Shown: positions 57,409-64,000 of the stretch, piece after piece
Layout of the letters: every line of letters starts with the position of its first letter
Position numbering within the stretch: position 1 is the first letter of the stretch
Assembly: GCA_000149225.2 (NCBI GenBank)
Contig: CM000687.1
Location: forward strand, 52,501 to 116,500
Length of the DNA: 64,000 nucleotides
Source: Lachancea kluyveri NRRL Y-12651
Taxonomy: Eukaryota; Ascomycota; Saccharomycetes; Saccharomycetales; Saccharomycetaceae
Direction: 5' to 3'
Position numbers and translations under genes: made by a program
Notes under the pieces: model-generated
The model's database searches: none
What the model saw: only the letters and a program-made list of their open reading frames with translations
What the model was told of the DNA's origin: nothing

Positions 57409-59142
57409 ATGTTTTGGTTCGTATTCTTCTCAGCCTCTGCACTTTCAGCAATATGCTCTTGTGTGATGGTGAACCGCTATTTCTCGTTTAAGCTACACAA
57501 GAACACATTCCCCTTTACGTTGGCAACATTAACAGTAAATATGTTTCTTCTACTTTCCATTACTTACTTGCTACCAATGGACGTGTTCCAAACTGCTCTA
57601 CTTGGCTATGAGGACGGTGGTAGTAACCCTAATACTACAGTCACCACTCTTAATGATGCTAGCGTTACAACGTTTAAAAGAGCCATTGTCACACCCCTAT
57701 ACAAGAGAAATCCAGAGCAGGCCCAATTGCCGAACCTGGCTTTGTTTTGGGCACTGGTGTACTGGATAGAGTTTTTCGTGTGTTGGTTTGTACTGCCAGT
57801 GCTGATTTCATACATTGACCTGAAGTATGTTTTTCCAGAAGAGCAAGGAATTAGCAGAAGACACCAGGTCTGGAGACGTATTCGGACCGCAATCTTTAAC
57901 AACATCAAGTTCTATGCCCTGTGTGGAGTGGTGTTTCTTATTGGGTTTATTTACTTGGTAGTTGGAATGAAGCGTGGTGTAAAAGATATCAAGCCTTTAA
58001 TTATTTCTTTGTCTCATCTTTACTCGTTAAGCTACACTTTGATTTTACTGGCAATGGGTCTCATTTTACTTCCAAAAGTTTTATTGATGGAAAAGAATGA
58101 TGAGAAAAAACTCTTTGTTGAATTAAGTAAATCTAACGATGAGCTCAACGATTCAAAGTTGAACTTGATGGATTATGCAGAAAAGATCCTTTCCGTCCCT
58201 GACATAGGAAACGGTGACGTTGTACTGAAACAAGCAGTAACAGAATGCAAACTAGAAGTCCAATCGTTAGTGAACGAGTTAAAGTTTTCAGTTCCTCGGC
58301 TAAACAACACTGCCAATAGTAACGGTATTACCCTGAATAAAATAAACAATTACTACAACGGCTTTAAAACGGAATATTACAACTACCTGTACAATCAAAC
58401 TCGTTCGGATAGTATTATTCATACATTGGCCCTTTCTCAAAATAAATCACTTTCCATGGGTAGAGCTCTTTTGAGGAAAGTTCTTGGTTGCCTATGCTTG
58501 TTGCTTTCTCTATTGGTTGCTGTATTGGAAGTAACGCCTGTGAAGTTCGCACATAGTTGGATCTTTTGGGGTAATAGTTGGTGGAATTTTCTGCTCGAAA
58601 TTTCCATCTTAGTGTATAACACCATGGTTTCTCTGTATGCCATGAGCTGCTTCAAATTTCAAAATTTTCATCTCATCCCAAATGGGCAAAGTAGTCCAAA
58701 AAACACCCTTTATTTTTCATTGTATTCCAGTAGATTACTTTTACCCCTGTGCTTCAATTTTATGACCCTTATACCGCATGAACACGGTAGCCAAAGCACG
58801 TTTGAGAGAGTGTTGTACAAAGACTTGACATTGATTCCTTTAGTCAACTTTTTGAACAATTACCTTCCAGTATTTTTCATCATCATAGTGCCGCTAAGCT
58901 ATCAGTTTGATCTTAAGGAGAAGGTTTTGTTGAGGGTTCTAGGGGAGGAGTATTACTATGAATTATTCGGTATGATGAGTGATCCATTGATACAAGACGA
59001 TCAAGATCAAACAGCAACGCATCGTACGAGGATGGGCGAGGATTACGAATATTCCTTGCAAGACGGACGCTACTTATTTGAGAGAGCTACAAGTAACTAT
59101 AACATGAGAGAAAATTCAGAGAACGCTCACGTTTATGTATAG
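57409..59142 (+). CDS. LMBR1-family multipass membrane protein
   Basis: A 577-residue protein with about nine membrane segments: four or five in the first 230 residues, a long cytosolic helical stretch (about 225-345), and four near the C-terminus. The block YWIEFFVCWFVLPVLISYID (near residue 120), then FYALCGVVFLIGFIYLVVG and LYSLSYTLILLAMGLILLPK, resemble the LMBR1/LMBRD family. Known animal members sit in the plasma membrane (lipocalin receptor LIMR) or the lysosome (LMBRD1, needed for cobalamin export). I recall no S. cerevisiae ortholog, and the YCR075 interval there lacks one. It lies between two vacuole-linked genes, EGO2 and ERS1, hence a possible vacuolar or endosomal role (inference). 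The start ATG at 57409 is clear. Confidence 0.8.
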   Translation: MFWFVFFSASALSAICSCVMVNRYFSFKLHKNTFPFTLATLTVNMFLLLSITYLLPMDVFQTALLGYEDGGSNPNTTVTTLNDASVTTFKRAIVTPLYKRNPEQAQLPNLALFWALVYWIEFFVCWFVLPVLISYIDLKYVFPEEQGISRRHQVWRRIRTAIFNNIKFYALCGVVFLIGFIYLVVGMKRGVKDIKPLIISLSHLYSLSYTLILLAMGLILLPKVLLMEKNDEKKLFVELSKSNDELNDSKLNLMDYAEKILSVPDIGNGDVVLKQAVTECKLEVQSLVNELKFSVPRLNNTANSNGITLNKINNYYNGFKTEYYNYLYNQTRSDSIIHTLALSQNKSLSMGRALLRKVLGCLCLLLSLLVAVLEVTPVKFAHSWIFWGNSWWNFLLEISILVYNTMVSLYAMSCFKFQNFHLIPNGQSSPKNTLYFSLYSSRLLLPLCFNFMTLIPHEHGSQSTFERVLYKDLTLIPLVNFLNNYLPVFFIIIVPLSYQFDLKEKVLLRVLGEEYYYELFGMMSDPLIQDDQDQTATHRTRMGEDYEYSLQDGRYLFERATSNYNMRENSENAHVYV

Positions 59143-59267
59143 AACGGGAATTATTGTTTTTTGCTTTTTTTTTTTCGTAAGTGACGAAAATATATAAATT
59201 ATAGAACGGAATAAACGTATAAGGATAAGAAATATAAAAAGAAATAAAAATATAAATTCAATTGCGA

Positions 59268-60842
59268 TCACTGGAGAGGTTCACTGCTTGTACTTAACCT
59301 GTTCAAGTGCAAGTATACGTCGGTACCAAAACCTTCCATAGAAATCAGTTTCAAATCGCCTCCAAAATAACGTGCGTAAAGCCTGCTCAAGGCTAGACCG
59401 TACCCGTAACCAGCCATTGGCACCCTAACGTTACTTGCATCTGCATTTTGGCCTTCATCGATTAAACCAATTTGTTCGTCATCAGGCATGGTGGTATAGA
59501 GATAAGTCCAAACAAGTGGTAGGTTTGACCTTGCAATACCACCTCCTTCATCAGAGATTTTAACCGTCAAATCTTCCAACCCTTCACTAATAATAACCTT
59601 CACCGCTGGGAAATGTAAATCGTAAATATCCGTATTGGGGTGCTTACTGATGATCTTTTCCACCGTAGCACGCAGCGCATTCTTCAGTGTTTCGAAGAGC
59701 ATATGAATCAAGTGTCCAGGAACGTACATAAATTCAATGTCAGGTACAACATCATCCCCCACCTCTAGAAGTTGAGCACTTGTCATCGAATGATCCAGTG
59801 GAAAGCAAAGCAAATCTACTTTTGGTGCTTCAAAAAGACCGTAGTACTCAGCACAGATGTAACGTGCGCTATCTATGGCGTCTTGCGACAGCTGTGTGAT
59901 ATTCGTACGTGTACAAATAACGCCGACGTAGTCCTGGTCTTCCTCTTCAACAATCGAATATGGCTCCTTGGCCTTACTCAGAAGAGCCAGGTGCTGACCA
60001 ATCAGCATCCTGATACCAATCCTGCTCAAGTAAAACCTATCAAGGAAGCTTTGAATCGAATCGTCAACAACGTTTTGCTGGTGAGTCTTTCTCCACTTTA
60101 ACACACCCTTTGCTAGCGTGATCACAGTAGCATCGTGCCTCTGTTTGATAGTATTTAGCACATCAAACAACCTTGAATTAAACGTCAGTATTTCTTTCGG
60201 CCAAAAGGTGTAATAATCAGGGTTTTTGTTCAGTTGGCTCATGGTTCTTGTAGGTAACGGAGCATAGTACTTTTTCGGAAGCAATGGTAGACCAGGACGA
60301 TGATGCTCCTGCAAAACAGAGCTCTGTTTCTTTGATGCAGGTTTACTTGTTTTCATGACCAATCCATCGTCTACAAATGTAGAGTTTCTATGTTTGTGGA
60401 CGATCGAAGTGCTGTTAGAAACAATACCTAGCTCAGGATCAGTGTAAAGTAAATCGATAATCCGGTCCAAAGACTCTTTCTCCTTAAAGTTTGGTTGAAT
60501 GCCTCCGTACAACATTTGATACAATTTTCCATTTTGTGTTGATGTATCGGTTGCGAATTCGTACAACTCTTTAAAACTTTGCGTGTACCAGTTTCTGACC
60601 TGAATCACATCTGGCATTCTATTCAAGCCATTTGGCAAGCTATCTAATTCCTTGATCCTGTGAGCCAATCGTATTGGTAGTTCTTGCAATGTGAAGCACG
60701 ATGCCTTGAACATCAACCCGGGGGTCGGATGTGAGCCGAACTGGCACATCTGACGTAGAGACACGGCAGTCTGGGGTAGCTCCGAATAGTGCCATATTTT
60801 TTGTAGCAAGCCGCTACTGAATTTGGTTCCGTTGACTGTCAT
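59268..60842 (-). CDS. PKP2: mitochondrial pyruvate dehydrogenase kinase (Pkp2-type)
   Basis: A PDHK/BCKDK-family protein kinase with a GHKL (HATPase) fold that phosphorylates and inactivates the E1-alpha subunit of pyruvate dehydrogenase. It has 524 residues from the ATG at 60842; the frame is open further but begins at GTG. The regulatory helical domain has ELPIRLAHRIKELDSLP near residue 65. The ATP site is intact: N-box HMLFETLKNALRATVE (near 390), G1 SDEGGGIARSNLPLVWTYLY (near 440), and G2 AGYGYGLALSRLYARYFGGD (near 490). It is longer than S. cerevisiae Pkp1 (394) and nearer Pkp2 (491), so the Pkp2 label is an inference. S. cerevisiae PKP2 is on chromosome VII, so this is a lineage-specific position. 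Confidence 0.82.
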   Translation of the reverse strand: MTVNGTKFSSGLLQKIWHYSELPQTAVSLRQMCQFGSHPTPGLMFKASCFTLQELPIRLAHRIKELDSLPNGLNRMPDVIQVRNWYTQSFKELYEFATDTSTQNGKLYQMLYGGIQPNFKEKESLDRIIDLLYTDPELGIVSNSTSIVHKHRNSTFVDDGLVMKTSKPASKKQSSVLQEHHRPGLPLLPKKYYAPLPTRTMSQLNKNPDYYTFWPKEILTFNSRLFDVLNTIKQRHDATVITLAKGVLKWRKTHQQNVVDDSIQSFLDRFYLSRIGIRMLIGQHLALLSKAKEPYSIVEEEDQDYVGVICTRTNITQLSQDAIDSARYICAEYYGLFEAPKVDLLCFPLDHSMTSAQLLEVGDDVVPDIEFMYVPGHLIHMLFETLKNALRATVEKIISKHPNTDIYDLHFPAVKVIISEGLEDLTVKISDEGGGIARSNLPLVWTYLYTTMPDDEQIGLIDEGQNADASNVRVPMAGYGYGLALSRLYARYFGGDLKLISMEGFGTDVYLHLNRLSTSSEPLQ

Positions 60843-61071
60843 ATTCTTTACCAGGTCTTTGCACAAACCACCAACAACATAACCGTATACGTACGCATGT
60901 GCACGAATAGTCACATATACATATATATATATATCTGTATTTATGCCTCACATAAATTGTGTATCTCGAGTAACGGAGTTATTCAGCCGTACATGATGGC
61001 AATGAAAAAAAATCGCAACCCACAAGTCTCCGGACTAAAGGTCTACCAGTCACGATAAAGACCAAACGCTC

Positions 61072-61827
61072 ATGCCATTAGAGCAACTACTTGGATGGTG
61101 TTATGTTATTGCATGGTCCATATCGGTGTATCCATCAGTATGGAATAACTGGAAACTCAAGTCAACGCAAGCTGTTTCCGTGGACTTTGTCATGTTAAAC
61201 ACGTTTGGTTATAGCTGTTTGATCTGGTCGTTGCTATTGCAGCTGTACTGCTGGCAGGACACCGTTGCAAAAGAGGATGGTGATCAGGCTTTGGCTAGGC
61301 CCAAGGTTTCACATTTCGACTTCTGGTACTGTCTGCACGGTGTTGCAATGAACCTTGTTCTGTGTTCTCAGGTGATGTGTGGTGCAACGATCTGGAGATT
61401 CCATGCCGAACAGAGAAGAATGAAGCCGGTATACCGCAAGACGCTGCTTGTTGCTATAACCTTGTGGTTGTTGGCAACGCTTCAATTCGTTAATAGCATC
61501 AAGTCGAATGGCTGGGATAACGCTGCAACGTTGGCCTACTGCAACAAGCTAATTTTATTGAAGATTCTGATGTCTCTGATAAAGTATATTCCCCAAGTGA
61601 AACACAACTATGAACGAAAGTCAATGAGAGGGTTCCCCATCGAGGCCGTTCTGTGCGACCTGATCGGCGGAATCTGCTCGATCTGGCAGTTGGCATTGCA
61701 GCTTTCTGCAGACCAAGGTTTTACAGCGGCAATCTTTATTGCCAATTTCGGCAAAATTGGTATTGCGTTAGTTACATTATTCTTTAACTTCGTTTACATA
61801 TCTCAATGGATCGTGTATAGAGCATAA
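61072..61827 (+). CDS. ERS1: cystinosin-like vacuolar PQ-loop transporter Ers1
   Basis: The yeast cystinosin homolog, a seven-helix PQ-loop protein of endosomes and vacuole implicated in cystine export. It has 251 residues (260 in S. cerevisiae). Two PQ-type repeats are visible: the first near residues 15-35 (SISVYPSVWNNWKLKSTQAV, with the second Pro/Gln position changed) and the second near 170 (SLIKYIPQVKHNYERKSMRG). The start ATG at 61072 gives MPLEQLLGWCYVIAW. In S. cerevisiae ERS1 interacts genetically with MEH1 (EGO1), a partner of the nearby EGO2. In place of YCR075C. Confidence 0.93.
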   Translation: MPLEQLLGWCYVIAWSISVYPSVWNNWKLKSTQAVSVDFVMLNTFGYSCLIWSLLLQLYCWQDTVAKEDGDQALARPKVSHFDFWYCLHGVAMNLVLCSQVMCGATIWRFHAEQRRMKPVYRKTLLVAITLWLLATLQFVNSIKSNGWDNAATLAYCNKLILLKILMSLIKYIPQVKHNYERKSMRGFPIEAVLCDLIGGICSIWQLALQLSADQGFTAAIFIANFGKIGIALVTLFFNFVYISQWIVYRA

Positions 61828-61841
61828 ACATATACAATAAT

Positions 61842-61932
61842 AGGAAAGGAGGGAGGAAGGAAGAGAAAACGAAAGGAAAGAAGGGGAGGGGGATAAGTGA
61901 GGGAGAGGAAGAGAAAAATCGGAAAAAAAAAA
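61842..61932 (+). repeat. polypurine tract between convergent ERS1 and SOL genes
   Basis: About 90 bases that are almost entirely A and G on the plus strand, with only a few interruptions, in the 148-bp gap between convergent stops. It may favour triplex formation and may serve as a shared terminator region (inference). Confidence 0.8.
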
Positions 61933-61975
61933 ACCAGCAAAAACAAGTCTGCAAAGAAGTGCAAAAGATTTTTAA

Positions 61976-62923
61976 TTAATTACTTTGCGATTGCGTTTCC
62001 AAAAAGGTGTACTTTTTTTTGGTCACACTGACATCTGACAATGCATCATCATCAACAAACCATGCTACCCTACCTGCAGCACCCTCATTGACAATGCTAC
62101 TAGGCAGTCCCTTCTCCGGTCTTTCCATAATCGTCCTTACCACTGGTGCCTTAGTGGCACCCTCGACGACAAACGTCACTTGGTGAGAATGGCAAATCAC
62201 AGGAATGGTTAGAGATATTCTGTTAGAAGGACCACTAGGCGCGTTCTCTACAGGAACAACCCATGCCAGGTTTTCACGCAAGTTGTCTTGGAAATTAGGG
62301 AACAAAGATGCAATATGTCCGTCTGGTGCACAGCCTAGCAAAAACAAGTCGAACATCGGTAGTTTCACAGAATCCCTACCGGCGAACCCCTTGATCAACA
62401 CCTTTTCGTAATCATCCGCACACTCCTGAGGATCATCTATTAAGGATTCATCTATATGATAAACCTTTGGTGTGCCGTACTTCTCTGTATCAATTAAATC
62501 GAAAATCTTTCTTTTAGCTTGACCATAATTGCTCTCGCCCGATTCAAATGGCACTAATCTCTCATCTGCAAAATAGATATCCCATTTACCCCATTGAACG
62601 TCTGTTCTCCTCAACAGGCCTTCATGCAAAACCTGTATCAAACTACCACCGGATAGAGCAATCTTGAACCGACGTTCTTTAGCCTTTTTAAGCTTACTAT
62701 TACTACTACCACTATTGCTCGAATTTCTTATACTTCTTGAAGATGTGGACCGTGAAACAGCTTCACTCCGTAATGCGACAGAACTGCCATTACTGCCACT
62801 TTTCAAAACGAATCTATCCTTGTTAAGGACGGTATTCTGAACGTGCACCACATGGTCTGCGACGGCTTCCGCAACACCGGCAAATTCATGAAATGCAAAA
62901 ACTTTGGGAACGGTTGTAGTCAT
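61976..62923 (-). CDS. SOL1: 6-phosphogluconolactonase-like protein Sol1/Sol2
   Basis: A glucosamine/6-phosphogluconolactonase-fold protein. In S. cerevisiae Sol1 and Sol2 act in tRNA nuclear export rather than as clear lactonases (Sol3 and Sol4 hold that activity). It has 315 residues, the same as Sol2. The N-terminus MTTTVPKVFAFHEFAGVAEA matches Sol2. A Ser-rich insertion (residues 45-80) follows, and then the conserved core: KIALSGGSLIQVLHEGLL, DIYFADERLVPFESGESNYG, LLGCAPDGHIASLFPN, and SNRISLTIPVICHSHQVTF. It is orthologous to the pair SOL1 (YNR034W) and SOL2 (YCR073W-A), so the symbol stands for both. Confidence 0.95.
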   Translation of the reverse strand: MTTTVPKVFAFHEFAGVAEAVADHVVHVQNTVLNKDRFVLKSGSNGSSVALRSEAVSRSTSSRSIRNSSNSGSSNSKLKKAKERRFKIALSGGSLIQVLHEGLLRRTDVQWGKWDIYFADERLVPFESGESNYGQAKRKIFDLIDTEKYGTPKVYHIDESLIDDPQECADDYEKVLIKGFAGRDSVKLPMFDLFLLGCAPDGHIASLFPNFQDNLRENLAWVVPVENAPSGPSNRISLTIPVICHSHQVTFVVEGATKAPVVRTIMERPEKGLPSSIVNEGAAGRVAWFVDDDALSDVSVTKKKYTFLETQSQSN

Positions 62924-63340
62924 TTAAATCGATGAAACCTTTGTATTCTCCGGACTCGTCACTGCTGTTGTCTCTTGCTTGTGGCCAACCCCATCTCAAT
63001 CCCTTGAAAACTTTTTATGTTTGATTTTTGCGTTAATCGTGCTTTCGTTCAAAACGATCTATAATTCGAGCAAGGCGGGATTTAGAAAGTAGAATGATTC
63101 ATGGTATTTCGAACTTTACTGTTTTAAAGTGTACAAAATAAAACAAACGTAGCTATCTGAAAGGTTACTCATCACACCACCATTGCGATAAATTCGGAGG
63201 ATTCACCTAAACCGAAAAACCTAATGGTGAAAAAAGTTTTTTTGCGTTGATTGTTATATATATGCTCTCGCAAGAGCTGTCACTTTTCGGTTAATTCAAA
63301 TTTTTACCGACTGCATCGGAAGTGCTTAAATGACCGGTGG
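62924..63340. promoter_or_regulatory. SOL promoter / ABZ1 3' flank
   Basis: 417 bases between two minus-strand genes. Plain AT-rich DNA with a TATATATATG stretch near 63257; nothing else recognised. Confidence 0.4.
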
Positions 63341-64000
63341 CTATTTGAAGACTTGCAATGCACTCTCCAACTTGGTGTGCATCTCTTCCCATTCGCCTTC
63401 CAAAGTGCTTAAAACTGTCACTGCACCGCCAGCACCAATGTACCATGTACCGCAGTTGTCGTACGAATACATGCATCTGATGTTGACGCTCCAATCACCG
63501 TTGCCATTGCAGCTCATATACCCGGTAACACCACTGTAAACACCACGCGCACCACAAGAGTGGATGTGCTTGTTCATGGCGTTCTCAATTTGATCTTGCA
63601 GCAATTCGACCGTGATCTTTTTTGGTGCGCCTGTCATAGATCCTGGAGGCAAAGTGTGCTTTAGAACATCCAGGCCAGAGTACTGGCTGTTGGCCATGCC
63701 CCGTGCCTTAACAACACTTACCAACTGATAGACGGTTTCATACTCCTCCACAGACATCAATTCTTCTACACTGACTTTGTCCAAGAGCTCATACAAGTCA
63801 TTACGAATCAAGTCTAAAATCATCAAGTTCTCACCGAACTCCTTTGGAGTCTTCAAGATGCTTGTGGCTTTTTCAAATGTCATTCCCTGTGTCTTCTTTA
63901 CCGTGCCTTTAATGGGACGCAATTCGCAAACGTCATTGTTCCATTTCAAAAATCTCTCAGGAGAGGTGGAGATTAAGCACATGTCGCTTGTGCCATCCTG
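63341..64000 (-). CDS. ABZ1: aminodeoxychorismate synthase Abz1, C-terminal part (runs off the window)
   Basis: The last 219 residues of the bifunctional PABA synthase (glutaminase plus chorismate-amination domains; S. cerevisiae about 787 residues), the first step of para-aminobenzoate and folate synthesis. The frame enters at base 64000 with QDGTSDMCLISTSPERFL. Chorismate-binding motifs follow: CELRPIKGTVKK, LMILDLIRNDLYELL, HTLPPGSMTGAPKKITVELL, RGVYSGVTGYM, and the terminal WYIGAGGAVTVLSTLEGEWE. The stop is at 63341-63343. In place of YNR033W. Confidence 0.95.
   Translation of the reverse strand, partial: QDGTSDMCLISTSPERFLKWNNDVCELRPIKGTVKKTQGMTFEKATSILKTPKEFGENLMILDLIRNDLYELLDKVSVEELMSVEEYETVYQLVSVVKARGMANSQYSGLDVLKHTLPPGSMTGAPKKITVELLQDQIENAMNKHIHSCGARGVYSGVTGYMSCNGNGDWSVNIRCMYSYDNCGTWYIGAGGAVTVLSTLEGEWEEMHTKLESALQVFK

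Overview
This is nuclear DNA from a budding yeast of the family Saccharomycetaceae. It is AT-rich and gene-dense, with about 36 mostly intronless protein genes. CTG reads sensibly as leucine, and nearly every gene has a close Saccharomyces cerevisiae counterpart. The order interleaves two S. cerevisiae segments, the right arm of chromosome III (YCR093W back to YCR073W-A) and of chromosome XIV (YNR047W back to YNR033W), with no change of relative order or strand. Pairs duplicated in S. cerevisiae (KIN82/FPK1, AGA1/FIG2, SOL1/SOL2) are single here. The window therefore comes from a lineage that never had the whole-genome duplication (Zygosaccharomyces, Torulaspora, Lachancea or Kluyveromyces type). 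I cannot name the species.

Layout. 1-21 kb: CDC39 (5' end only, with a probable 5'-UTR intron), MSH3, KIN82/FPK1, TRM112, PET494, a YCR090C-type zinc protein, an AGA1/FIG2 mating adhesin, ABP1, a YCR087C-A-type nucleolar zinc protein, CSM1 and TUP1. 21-31.5 kb is an accessory block with no counterpart at this place in S. cerevisiae: a decayed Zn2Cys6 regulator, its intact paralog, and a divergently transcribed DHA2-family drug/H+ antiporter. 32-40 kb: MVD1 (with an intron that restores its missing N-terminus), COQ2, MRX15, TRX3, AHC2 and ZRG17. 40-41 kb: an extra, divergent SFA1-like alcohol dehydrogenase. 41-57 kb: SRB8, DBP6, RSM19, PTC6, MRPS12, ARC35, PAT1, FUB1 and EGO2. 57-61 kb: two further extras, an LMBR1-family membrane protein and a PKP2-type kinase. 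61-64 kb: ERS1, SOL1/2 and the 3' end of ABZ1.

How genes work together. Several products serve mitochondrial translation or mitochondrial function (PET494, RSM19, MRPS12, MRX15, COQ2, TRX3, PTC6, PKP2). Three of them carry the same Puf3-type motif just after the stop codon. The adhesin has three perfect pheromone response elements. The nucleolar zinc protein has a ribosome-biogenesis PAC box. EGO2, the LMBR1-like gene and ERS1 form a vacuole-related neighbourhood. I saw no tRNA, rRNA, CRISPR, transposon or LTR.

Many start codons were chosen at the first in-frame ATG that matches the family N-terminus, because the longest open frames often begin at non-ATG codons. Comparisons with S. cerevisiae proteins are from memory, not from a search.
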